From an uncultured Bacilli bacterium (lineage in GTDB: Bacteria > Bacillota_I > Bacilli_A > RF39 > UBA660), in the NCBI GenBank assembly GCA_947629425.1, contig CANRDR010000025.1, positions 1-15,045 on the forward strand: 15,045 nt of DNA, in the 5' to 3' direction. The first letter of the stretch is position 1, and each line of letters begins with the position of its first letter. Shown here piece by piece: positions 1 to 6,961 of the stretch. The notes below the pieces were generated by a model, which searched no databases, was not told where the DNA came from, and saw only the letters and a list, made by a program, of their open reading frames with translations. Both the position numbers and the translations under genes were made by a program.

Positions 1-290
1 TCAGAATTTTTAACACCTTCTATTTCAATAGGATTTTGATTAACTAAATAAAGTCCCATTCTTGCTCTACTAGTAGTATCTAATTCTAATAAGTTTTTAT
101 TATTATAAGTAATTTCTCCACTTAATACTTTATAAGTATCATCACCCATTAGTACTTTACATATAGTACTTTTACCTGTACCATTTAATCCCATTAATGC
201 ATGTATTTCATTATTATTTATAGTTAAATTAAAATCTTTTAATATTATTTTATCATTAGCACTTACAGTTAAGTTTTTAATTTCTAACAT
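1..290 (-). CDS. sufC: SufC, Fe-S cluster assembly ATPase (3' end beyond window)
   Basis: ABC-type ATPase of the SUF system. With SufB and SufD it drives Fe-S cluster assembly in the cytosol. The first 96 codons are present and the stop lies left of the window. It opens MLEIKNLTVSANDKIILKDF. The Walker A loop is GLNGTGKST at residues 34-42, where most SufC proteins have GPNGTGKS, so Pro is replaced by Leu. The SufC-specific stretches HALMG before the P-loop, VLMG after it, and RARMGLYLVNQNPIEIEGV (Q-loop region) are recognisable; they separate it from transporter ATPases. The ATG is preceded by GGTGA eight bases upstream and a convincing sigma-A promoter, so it probably heads a suf operon running left. 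The identification is firm; the rest of the operon cannot be seen. Confidence 0.93.
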   Translation of the reverse strand, partial: MLEIKNLTVSANDKIILKDFNLTINNNEIHALMGLNGTGKSTICKVLMGDDTYKVLSGEITYNNKNLLELDTTSRARMGLYLVNQNPIEIEGVKNS

Positions 291-308
291 AATTAATTCA
301 CCAAACAT

Positions 309-337
309 ATTGTACTAAATTTATTAAATATTATCAA
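309..337 (-). promoter_or_regulatory. Sigma-A promoter of sufC
   Basis: Reading the minus strand: TTGATA (332-337), 17-base spacer, TACAAT (309-314), 10 of 12 consensus bases. The predicted start near 302 falls at the GGTGA ribosome-binding site, giving a leader of about 12 bases. It lies just past the terminator of the upstream gene, which supports separate transcription of sufC. Confidence 0.6.
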
Positions 338-344
338 CAAAAGA

Positions 345-371
345 AAAAAGTAATTTTTTTAATTACTTTTT
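345..371 (-). terminator. Intrinsic terminator of the TasA-like gene
   Basis: Perfect 11-bp inverted repeat, AAAAAGTAATT (345-355) and AATTACTTTTT (361-371), with a 5-base loop. On the minus strand the hairpin runs into a T-rich tract (TTTTTTCTTTT). It overlaps the stop codon of the 359-886 gene. Confidence 0.65.
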
Positions 372-886
372 ATATTTATTTTTCCTCCAAAATAGGCTCC
401 AGAATCTGCAACTTGATCAACAGCTGTTAAATTTTTATACTTTACTGTAAATGTATATGAATGTGTAGTATTTGCACTAATTGTATTTGTAACTAATGTT
501 GTAGGGCTTGATGATGGAAATGTTGTCTCACTTTTACCACTACAAGATGATGAACAACTAAGTGTATAAACTAAATCACTTTTTCTTGTTAATGTATTAG
601 TCACATTTTCTAATACTACACTATATGAAATTGAACCATTTCCTGTATTTTTAACTGTAAATGTTTTAGTAGCAATGGTATCACCAGGATAAAATTCTCC
701 TGTTGTTACATTACCAGAGCCATCACCGTATTCTAAAACTAAATCTCCAGAAGTACCAGTTATATTATTAGAACTTGGTGTTCCAGAAATTGATGGAACA
801 AAATATGCAAATGTTAGACTTATTAGTAAAATAATAATTATCGATATACCTAATATAAAAACAATTTGTCGTGCTCTTTTATCCAT
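359..886 (-). CDS. TasA/camelysin-like exported surface protein
   Basis: A 175-residue predicted exported protein. An N-terminal basic stretch (MDKRARQ) precedes a hydrophobic segment at about residues 8-28 ending in LTFAYF, which resembles the TxAYF-type signal region of TasA/CalY-like proteins. The mature part is rich in Ser, Thr, Asn and Gly with few charges. It contains GDLVLEYGDGSG, YPGDTIATKTFTVKNTGNGSISYSVVL and HSYTFTVKYKN, an immunoglobulin-like beta-sandwich pattern typical of TasA-type matrix or surface proteins. A CSSSC motif could form a disulfide. AGAAAG lies upstream of the ATG. It has its own promoter and terminator, so it is monocistronic. The fold family is inferred from pattern only. 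It could be a matrix fibre subunit, a spore-surface protein or another lineage-specific exported protein; no SipW-type peptidase gene is nearby. Confidence 0.6.
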   Translation of the reverse strand: MDKRARQIVFILGISIIIILLISLTFAYFVPSISGTPSSNNITGTSGDLVLEYGDGSGNVTTGEFYPGDTIATKTFTVKNTGNGSISYSVVLENVTNTLTRKSDLVYTLSCSSSCSGKSETTFPSSSPTTLVTNTISANTTHSYTFTVKYKNLTAVDQVADSGAYFGGKINIKSN

Positions 887-910
887 AAAATCACTTTCTA
901 TCTTAATTAG

Positions 911-939
911 ATTTTATCATATATTGTTTTTAACTACAA
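911..939 (-). promoter_or_regulatory. Promoter of the TasA-like gene
   Basis: On the minus strand: TTGTAG (934-939), 17-base spacer, TAAAAT (911-916) with an extended TG motif (TGATAAAAT). It sits directly after the terminator of the upstream lipoprotein gene and leaves a short leader before the AGAAAG site and ATG at 886. Confidence 0.55.
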
Positions 940-941
940 CT

Positions 942-963
942 AAAAAAGACTAAGATTTAGTCT
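942..963 (-). terminator. Intrinsic terminator of the lipoprotein gene
   Basis: Inverted repeat AGACTAA (947-953) and TTAGTCT (957-963), 3-base loop, followed on the minus strand by a run of six T (partly in the stem). The hairpin overlaps the TAG stop of the 962-1501 gene. Confidence 0.7.
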
Positions 964-1501
964 AATAAGCATACACACCATGAATTTTTTCTAATTGTTC
1001 ATTAGTTAATTCATCTATTTCCCATTTATTATCTGTTTTTGTTAAATTAAATTCTATTGTATAATCTACAGTTTTATTAACACTTTCTAATTTATCTAAT
1101 TTATAATCTGTAAATAATTTAGTGTCATAAACATCATTTGTTTTAAATTCATCAGGGTTACTAGCTAAATAATCATTAGATTCTTTTTCTGCACTATAAT
1201 AATCATATACAGTTATTTGAGCAGTAACAGTTGCATTGTCTCCATCTATTCTTTCATCTTTTATTTCATATTTCATATCTTTAAATTGTTTTAAATATAC
1301 TTCCTTGTATCTTTTTGATTGTTCTTCTGTTAAATCAGTAGAATTAATATAATCATCTAATTCAACTACTATATCTTCATCTTGATTATTATAATTTGCA
1401 AGTAATTTTTCTACTGTACTAGTAGGTGTTGTTCCTAAACTACATGCAGTTGTAAAAAGTACTAATAAAGTGATAATAAATAGCATAAATTTCTTTTTCA
1501 T
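962..1501 (-). CDS. Predicted lipoprotein of unknown function
   Basis: A 179-residue predicted lipoprotein anchored to the outer face of the membrane. It starts MKKKFMLFIITLLVLFTTAC, a basic start, hydrophobic core and lipobox-like TTAC with Cys20 as the likely lipidation site. The -3 position is Thr rather than the usual Leu or Val. The mature part is strongly charged (Asp, Glu, Lys) and follows an alpha+beta plan: a helix-rich region (about 25-75), then strands such as KYEIKDERIDGDNATVTAQITVYDYY, an acidic linker, and YTIEFNLTKTDNKWEIDELT near the end. A TKTDNKWEIDE-type ending is common in NTF2/DUF4878-like lipoproteins, so that fold is possible. A strong AGGAGAG site precedes the ATG. It lies 45 bases after pflA with no terminator seen between, so read-through from the pfl operon is possible. 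Confidence 0.7.
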   Translation of the reverse strand: MKKKFMLFIITLLVLFTTACSLGTTPTSTVEKLLANYNNQDEDIVVELDDYINSTDLTEEQSKRYKEVYLKQFKDMKYEIKDERIDGDNATVTAQITVYDYYSAEKESNDYLASNPDEFKTNDVYDTKLFTDYKLDKLESVNKTVDYTIEFNLTKTDNKWEIDELTNEQLEKIHGVYAY

Positions 1502-1546
1502 ATTTCTCTCCTCATATTTAATATGGGTTTATTTTTTTTATTTATA

Positions 1547-2251
1547 CTATAAATTTTTAAATTTTTCATATAATTCATTACATTTATCTTTATCCATTTC
1601 GCTTATATTTTTACATGCATATGGTATATTTAGTTTTATATATTTTTCTTCACCTAATTTATGATATGGTAAAAAGTCTATTTTTTCTATATTTTTTATT
1701 TTTTTTAAATATTCTTTTAAAGATTTTATATATTCTATACTATCTGTTATATTAGGTACTATTACTTGTCTTATCCATACTTTTTTATTTAATTTATTTA
1801 GCTTATTAATAAATTCTTCTTGTTTATTAAAATTATTAGTTCTAGTTATTTTTAAATATCCATCACTATTAGTATGTTTTATATCAAGTAATACTAAATC
1901 AACATATTTTAAAATTTCTTCATCATAATTAGTACCTACTCCACATGTATCTAACGCTATATGAATATTTTCTTTTTTTAATTTTTTACATACAGAAACT
2001 AAAAATTCTTTTTGTAAAAGTGGTTCTCCTCCTGAAAATGTTACTCCACCAGATTTACCAAAATAAAGTCTATTTTTTAGTATTGACTCAACTAATTCTA
2101 TATCAGTCATATTGTTTTTACCCTTATTCCACATTTCAGGATTATGACAATATATACATCTTAATTTACATTCATTAAAAAATACTACTGTTCTTATACC
2201 AGGTCCATCAACTGTACCAAATGATTCTATACTTGCTATACTTGATTTCAT
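1547..2251 (-). CDS. pflA: Pyruvate formate-lyase activating enzyme
   Basis: Radical-SAM activase. It uses a [4Fe-4S] cluster and S-adenosylmethionine to make the 5'-deoxyadenosyl radical that abstracts hydrogen from the PFL glycine. The cluster motif is C-x3-C-x2-C at Cys28, Cys32 and Cys35 (CKLRCIYCHNPEMW), preceded by ESFGTVDGPGIRTVVF, characteristic of PflA. The Gly-rich motif is GGVTFSGGEPLLQ. VLLDIKH and WIRQVIVPNITD further along also fit. Its 234 residues are slightly shorter than the E. coli enzyme. The start codon overlaps the pflB stop in an ATGA arrangement (2248-2251), a sign of translational coupling. The bases just before Cys28 encode FFNE, where many activases have FFQG or FLQG. 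Function is secure because its substrate gene is immediately upstream. Confidence 0.95.
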   Translation of the reverse strand: MKSSIASIESFGTVDGPGIRTVVFFNECKLRCIYCHNPEMWNKGKNNMTDIELVESILKNRLYFGKSGGVTFSGGEPLLQKEFLVSVCKKLKKENIHIALDTCGVGTNYDEEILKYVDLVLLDIKHTNSDGYLKITRTNNFNKQEEFINKLNKLNKKVWIRQVIVPNITDSIEYIKSLKEYLKKIKNIEKIDFLPYHKLGEEKYIKLNIPYACKNISEMDKDKCNELYEKFKNL

Positions 2252-4476
2252 AATCTTGTATGGAATGTCCTTTTTATTACTTCTTCTTGTTGTTTTCTTG
2301 TTAATCTATTAAATCTTACTGAATAACCTGATACTCTTATTGTTAAAAGTGGATATTTTTCTGGATTTTCCATTGCATCTATTAGTGTTTTTCTATCTAA
2401 TACATTTACATTTAGGTGATGTCCTCCTTTAGAAAAGTATCCATCAAGTAATGTTACTAAATTTTCTACTTTTTCTGTATCACTTTCTCCTAATGATGCT
2501 GGTATTATTGAAAATGTATTTGATATTCCATCTTTACAACATTCTTTATAATCTAATTTCGCAACTGAATTAAGACTTGCAATAGCACCTAATTCGTCTC
2601 TTCCATGCATTGGATTTGCGCCTGGTGCAAAAGGTACTCCGCTTTTTCTTCCATCAGGTGTTGCTCCAGTTTTTTCTCCATATACAACATTTGATGTAAT
2701 AGTTAATACTGACATAGTAGGTTCTGCATCTTTATAGCATTTATGTTTTTTTAGTTCATTAAAGAAGAAACTTGTTATTTCTTTTGCAATATTATCTACT
2801 GCATCACAATCATTTCCATATTTTGGAAAATTTCCTTCTATTTTAAAATCAGTTATTATTCCATCTTTATCTCTTATTGGAAAAACGTTTGCATATTTTA
2901 TTGCAGAAAGTGAATCAACTACAACAGATAATCCAGCTATTCCATATGCCATATATCTATGTACATCTGTATTTATAAGTGACATTAAACCTGCTTCATA
3001 AGCGTATTTATCATGCATATAATGAATTATATTCATTGCATTAGAATAAGTTCTTGCAACTATTTTTAATACTTTAAAATAATTCTTTTTAACAGTTTCA
3101 TAGTTTAACACTTTATCTTTATTAAAATCTATTCCATCTAATACTTTTTCATGCTTTATTTCATCATATCCACCATTTAAGGAATAAAGTAAAGCTTTCG
3201 CTAAATTACATCTTGCTCCAAAAAACTGCATATCTTTACCTACTCTCATTGCAGAAACACAACATGCAATTGCATAATCTGAGTCAAATATAGGCCTCAT
3301 TAAATCATCATTTTCATATTGTACTGCATCTGTTAAAATACTTACTTTAGCACAATATTCTTTAAATGGTTTTGGTAATTTTACGCTCCATAGTACTGTC
3401 ATATTTGGTTCTGGAGATGTATCTAGGTTTTCTAATGTATGAAGTATTCTATAGCTGGTTTTAGTTACTAAAGATTTACCTTTTTTAGTTAAACCTCCTA
3501 TTGAACATGTAACCCAAGTAGGATCTCCTGAAAATAATTCATCATAATCTGGAGTTCTTAAGTGTCTTACTAATCTTAATTTTATTACAAATTGATCAAT
3601 TAATTCTTGTATTTCAGTTTCTGTTATTAAATTATTTTTTAAATCTCTTTCAAAATAAATATCAAAAAACGCATCTACTCTTCCTAAAGACATTGCAGCA
3701 CCATTTGATTCTTTTACGCTTGCTAAATATCCTAAATAAGTCCATTCAACTGCTTCAAAAGAATTACTTGCTGGTTTAGAAATATCAAATCCATAAGATA
3801 AAGCCATTTTTTTCATTTCTTCAAGTGCTTTATATTGCATAGATATTTCTTCTCTTAAACGAATTAAATCATCAGTCATATCACCTACAAATACTTCATC
3901 CCATTCATGTTTTTTAACCTCTTCTAGTTTATCTATTCCATATAATGCAACTCTTCTAAAGTCTCCTATAATTCTTCCTCTACCATATGCATCAGGAAGT
4001 CCTGTTAATAATCCATAATGTCTCATTGCTCTTATATCTTTTGTATAAGCATCAAATACTCCATCATTATGTGTTTTTCTAAATTCATTAAAGTATTTAT
4101 CTACTGTAGGATCTAATTTATAATTATATGCTTCTAATTCTTTATAAACCATACGTATTCCACCATATGGGTTTACCATTCTTTTTAAAGGTGCATCTGT
4201 TTGTAAACCAAATATTACTTCATTTTCTTTATCAATATATCCTGGTTTAAAAGAATTAATGCCTGACATATTAACTGTATCTATATCTAATACATGACGT
4301 TTTAATTCTTCTTTTAAAAGATTTAAACATTTATTCCAAACTTTTTCTGTTTTCTTAGTAGTTCCAACTAAAAAATCACTATTATCTTTATATTCTGTAT
4401 AATTTTCTAAAATGAAATTTTCTACATCAATATTAGTAGTCCAAATTCCATCATTAAAACCCTTCCATTCTTTCAT
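2248..4476 (-). CDS. pflB: Formate C-acetyltransferase (pyruvate formate-lyase)
   Basis: Glycyl-radical enzyme converting pyruvate and CoA to acetyl-CoA and formate in anaerobic glucose breakdown. The 742 residues are close to the family norm. The two active-site cysteines are Cys405-Cys406 in DSDYAIACCVSAM. The glycyl-radical loop is RVSGYSVRF with Gly717, 26 residues counted inclusively to the C-terminus, the same spacing as in E. coli PflB. PNMTVLWS and GARCNLAKALLYSLNGG also match PFL rather than glycerol dehydratase or choline lyase relatives, and the CC pair separates it from them too. The ATG is preceded by AGGTGAGG, which overlaps the TGA of the upstream gene; the gap between the two genes is 4 bases. 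Third of four genes in the operon, followed by its activase. Confidence 0.96.
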   Translation of the reverse strand: MKEWKGFNDGIWTTNIDVENFILENYTEYKDNSDFLVGTTKKTEKVWNKCLNLLKEELKRHVLDIDTVNMSGINSFKPGYIDKENEVIFGLQTDAPLKRMVNPYGGIRMVYKELEAYNYKLDPTVDKYFNEFRKTHNDGVFDAYTKDIRAMRHYGLLTGLPDAYGRGRIIGDFRRVALYGIDKLEEVKKHEWDEVFVGDMTDDLIRLREEISMQYKALEEMKKMALSYGFDISKPASNSFEAVEWTYLGYLASVKESNGAAMSLGRVDAFFDIYFERDLKNNLITETEIQELIDQFVIKLRLVRHLRTPDYDELFSGDPTWVTCSIGGLTKKGKSLVTKTSYRILHTLENLDTSPEPNMTVLWSVKLPKPFKEYCAKVSILTDAVQYENDDLMRPIFDSDYAIACCVSAMRVGKDMQFFGARCNLAKALLYSLNGGYDEIKHEKVLDGIDFNKDKVLNYETVKKNYFKVLKIVARTYSNAMNIIHYMHDKYAYEAGLMSLINTDVHRYMAYGIAGLSVVVDSLSAIKYANVFPIRDKDGIITDFKIEGNFPKYGNDCDAVDNIAKEITSFFFNELKKHKCYKDAEPTMSVLTITSNVVYGEKTGATPDGRKSGVPFAPGANPMHGRDELGAIASLNSVAKLDYKECCKDGISNTFSIIPASLGESDTEKVENLVTLLDGYFSKGGHHLNVNVLDRKTLIDAMENPEKYPLLTIRVSGYSVRFNRLTRKQQEEVIKRTFHTRL

Positions 4477-4480
4477 AACC

Positions 4481-5476
4481 TCACCTACTTAATGCATTAT
4501 AAACTAAAACACTTACGTTTACAGTCGCTCCTACCATTGGATTATTACCCATTCCAATAAATCCCATCATTTCAACGTGTGCAGGTACTGATGATGAGCC
4601 CGCAAATTGTACATCTGAATGCATTCTTCCCATTGTATCAGTCATTCCATAGCTTGATGGGCCTGATGCCATATTATCTGGATGTAATGTTCTTCCGGTT
4701 CCACCACCACTTGCTACAGAAAAATATGGTTTTCCTTCTATAATTCTTTCCTTTTTGTAAATTCCTGCAACAGGATGTTGAAAACGTGTAGGATTTGTAG
4801 AATTACCAGTAATGGATACATCTACATTTTCATGATGCATTATTGCAACTCCTTCTCTTACATCAAATGCACCATAACATTTAACATTTCCACGTTCATT
4901 TTCACTATATTTTGTTTCTTTAACTATTTTAAGTTCATTTTTATCATAATCAAAAGATGTTTCTACATAAGTAAATCCATTTATACGACTAATTATTAAT
5001 GCAGCATCTTTTCCTAATCCATTTAATATTACTCTTAATGGTTTTTTTCTTACTAGATTAGCACTTTTTGCAATACCTATTGCACCTTCCGCTGCTGCAA
5101 ATGATTCATGTCCTGCTAAGAATGCAAAACACTCAGTTTCTTCATTTAAAAGTCTTGCACCTAACTCGCCATGACCTAAACCTATTTTTCTTACATCTGA
5201 TACACTACCATTAAGTGCAAAAGATTGTAGGGCTTCTCCTAAATAAAGAGAAACTTTACTTGCTGATTCTGCTTTTTCTTTTAATGCAATTGCAGCACCT
5301 ATCATATATGCAAAACACGCATCTTCAAAACAAATAGGTTGTATATTTTTAATTTCATTATAAATATCTAATTTATATTCATTTAATATTTCTTTTACTT
5401 CATCTATATCTTTTATATTGTATTTATGCAATAATTTATTAATATTATCTATTCTTTCATCATAATTTTCAAACAT
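4481..5476 (-). CDS. GGGtGRT family protein, function unknown
   Basis: A 331-residue cytosolic protein of the family named after its GGGTGRT motif, found here as ASGGGTGRTLHPDNMASGPS near residue 257. No reaction has been established for the family that I know of. The N-terminal 60 residues look helical and charged. A middle region contains GAAIALKEKAESASKVSLYLGEAL and GHGELGARLL. There follow CFAFLAGHESFAAAEGAIGIAK, VILNGLGKDAALIISRINGF, and a C-terminal part rich in Gly, Met and Ser ending GMGNNPMVGATVNVSVLVYNAL. No signal peptide or membrane segment is seen. The start is 5 bases after the stop of the NifU-like gene, with a GAGGAAT site overlapping that stop. In many anaerobes the two genes are neighbours, so a joint role is likely; here they precede pflB. 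Family assignment is strong; any role in Fe-S or PFL maintenance is inference. Confidence 0.88.
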   Translation of the reverse strand: MFENYDERIDNINKLLHKYNIKDIDEVKEILNEYKLDIYNEIKNIQPICFEDACFAYMIGAAIALKEKAESASKVSLYLGEALQSFALNGSVSDVRKIGLGHGELGARLLNEETECFAFLAGHESFAAAEGAIGIAKSANLVRKKPLRVILNGLGKDAALIISRINGFTYVETSFDYDKNELKIVKETKYSENERGNVKCYGAFDVREGVAIMHHENVDVSITGNSTNPTRFQHPVAGIYKKERIIEGKPYFSVASGGGTGRTLHPDNMASGPSSYGMTDTMGRMHSDVQFAGSSSVPAHVEMMGFIGMGNNPMVGATVNVSVLVYNALSR

Positions 5477-5481
5477 ACTCT

Positions 5482-6168
5482 TTATTCCTCTCTAGGATCT
5501 ATTATTTTTTTAGCTTCATTAAATCTGCCATATGTACCTGTTGCATCTTCTATCGCTTTCATTGGATTCATTTTTTTCTTTATATTATTCATCATTTTTC
5601 CTAAATTAACATATTTATAACCAATTATATTATCAGATTCATCTAAACCTAATTCTAAAACGTATCCTTCAGTTAATTCTAAATATCTAGGTCCTTTATT
5701 TTTTGTTGAATAAATTGTACCTACTTGACTACGTCTATTTTTTCCTAAATCTTCTAATCCAGTACCAATAGATAATCCATCTTTAGAAAATGCTGATTGA
5801 CTTCTTCCATAAACAATTTGTAAAAATAATTCTCTCATTGCAGTATTAATTGCATCACAAACTAAATCAGTATTTAAAGCCTCTAATAAAGTTTTTCCAA
5901 CTAATATTTCTCCTGCCATTGCAGCACTATGAGTCATACCACTACAACCTACTGTTTCAATTAATGCTTCTTCAATAATTCCATTTTTTATATTTAATGT
6001 AAGTTTACATGCTCCTTGTCTTGGTGCACACCAACCTACTCCATGAGTTAAACCACTTATATCTTTTATTTCTTTAGCCTGAACCCATTTACCATCTTCA
6101 GGAATAGGACTTGGTCCACTTTTAGCTTCATTATTTACATAACACATATTCTCTATTTCTTTATTCAT
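5482..6168 (-). CDS. NifU-like iron-sulfur scaffold family protein
   Basis: A 228-residue protein related to the NifU/IscU N-terminal scaffold family. Conserved cysteines are Cys47 and Cys54 (GWCAPRQGACK), Cys75 (ETVGCSGMTHSAAM) and Cys104 (TDLVCDAI). The last two match the GCS and C-D-A positions of scaffold proteins that hold a nascent Fe-S cluster. It is longer than IscU (about 130 residues). The extra C-terminal half includes GRSQSAFSKDGLSIGTGLEDLGKNRRS, a strand-rich segment, and an ATGTYGRFNEAKKIIDPR ending. It is the variant normally found beside GGGtGRT genes and is unlike the short SufU expected with the suf genes at the left edge. The start is supported by AGGTAAT upstream of the ATG. 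It heads the operon with pflB and pflA. Fe-S binding is predicted, not shown; delivery of clusters to PflA or repair after oxygen exposure are possible roles. Confidence 0.75.
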   Translation of the reverse strand: MNKEIENMCYVNNEAKSGPSPIPEDGKWVQAKEIKDISGLTHGVGWCAPRQGACKLTLNIKNGIIEEALIETVGCSGMTHSAAMAGEILVGKTLLEALNTDLVCDAINTAMRELFLQIVYGRSQSAFSKDGLSIGTGLEDLGKNRRSQVGTIYSTKNKGPRYLELTEGYVLELGLDESDNIIGYKYVNLGKMMNNIKKKMNPMKAIEDATGTYGRFNEAKKIIDPREE

Positions 6169-6192
6169 ATTATTACCTATCTTTCTTTTATA

Positions 6193-6221
6193 ATTATATA
6201 ATAATTTTATTTTATTTTAAA
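6193..6221 (-). promoter_or_regulatory. Candidate promoter of the NifU-like/GGGtGRT/pfl operon
   Basis: On the minus strand: TTTAAA (6216-6221), 17-base spacer, a perfect TATAAT (6193-6198), about 25 bases before the ATG at 6168. Such boxes arise easily in this AT-rich intergenic stretch, so confidence is limited. No regulator site could be recognised. Confidence 0.35.
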
Positions 6222-6273
6222 TATACTTTACATTAGTTTAACCAAATAAAAAAAATAAAAACTATGTATTTAT

Positions 6274-6798
6274 TTATTCATAATATTTTCCTTTTCTAAA
6301 TAATTTTTTATCAGTTAATTTATTTATTATAAAGTTTTCAAATACTCTTCCTATTTTAGTAGATACATATTCTTTAGTACCTATAGGATTAACAAATATT
6401 GAAACAAAATTCATTCTATTACCAGTCCAAATATCATTTATTAACTCATCACCTATAACTGCTATTTCATTATCTTTAAATTTATTTATATTAAATATCT
6501 TCTTATATTTTCTTAAACTTGGTTTCATTGCTAAATAAGCTGAATCTACTCCCAATATATTTTTAAAAGGTTCAACTCTTTTTTTTATGCTGTTGCTAAC
6601 TATATATATTTTAAATTTCATATCTTTTAATTCATCAAATAAATCAATTAATTTTTTATCTGGTTTATTTAATGTTAAAGGTGCTATAGTATTATTTAAA
6701 TCATATATTAAACATTTTATATTATTTTTCTTTAATGTTTTATAATCAATTGTATAAATACTTTTAGAATATATATCAGGAACAAATTTTTCTATCAT
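6274..6798 (-). CDS. YqeG-family HAD-type phosphatase-like protein
   Basis: A 174-residue member of the YqeG group of haloacid-dehalogenase (HAD) phosphatases, matching family length and layout. It opens with FVPDIYSKSIYTIDYKTLKK. HAD motif I follows at residues 33-37 as DLNNT, motif II as IVSNS, motif III Lys in AMKPSLRKY, and motif IV as GDELINDIWTGNR. The family normally has DLDNT at motif I; here the second Asp, the usual acid/base, is Asn35. The nucleophile Asp33 and the motif IV acids are intact. The start is supported by GAGGAT upstream of the ATG. It is divergent from spoIVA and follows no obvious operon partner. In other Firmicutes yqeG sits next to yqeH and other ribosome-related genes; that context is absent here. 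Family call is firm; substrate unknown, and activity may be altered by the Asn. Confidence 0.85.
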   Translation of the reverse strand: MIEKFVPDIYSKSIYTIDYKTLKKNNIKCLIYDLNNTIAPLTLNKPDKKLIDLFDELKDMKFKIYIVSNSIKKRVEPFKNILGVDSAYLAMKPSLRKYKKIFNINKFKDNEIAVIGDELINDIWTGNRMNFVSIFVNPIGTKEYVSTKIGRVFENFIINKLTDKKLFRKGKYYE

Positions 6799-6961
6799 AA
6801 ACTACACATCCTCTATTAAAAATTTTAACATAATATATTATAAAAAAAAAGAAATTATATATTTAAAATAATATTAAATTGTTAAAAAATGATGAATTTT
6901 TTTATACATTAGGCATTATTTTATAAAATATACATAATATTCAATGAAAGGTTAGTGACTT
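6799..6961. other. Divergent yqeG/spoIVA intergenic region
   Basis: A 163-base AT-rich spacer carrying both upstream regions. Toward yqeG there are TATAAT and TG-T-TAAAAT boxes, but no good -35 box at the right spacing. Toward spoIVA there is a weak sigma-E-like candidate, listed separately. No stable hairpin or RNA gene was seen. Confidence 0.4.
6913..6940 (+). promoter_or_regulatory. Possible sigma-E-type promoter of spoIVA
   Basis: GCATTAT (6913-6919), 13-base spacer, CATAATAT (6933-6940). These resemble the mother-cell sigma-E boxes (roughly KMATATT and CATACAMT), 5 of 7 and 6 of 8 positions. Spacing is one base short of usual. In Bacillus spoIVA is under sigma-E, which makes the search reasonable, but the match is weak and the AT content is high. 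Confidence 0.25.

Noticed and set aside
1502..1546. CATATTTAATATG near-palindrome between pflA and the lipoprotein gene as an operator or terminator
   Set aside because: Only 5 bp per arm, no T-tract on the minus strand, and it partly overlaps the ribosome-binding region; likely to occur by chance in such AT-rich DNA.
6169..6273. Terminator after the yqeG-like gene
   Set aside because: There are T-rich runs past the stop at 6274, but no stem longer than about 6 A/T pairs could be formed, so I do not call one.
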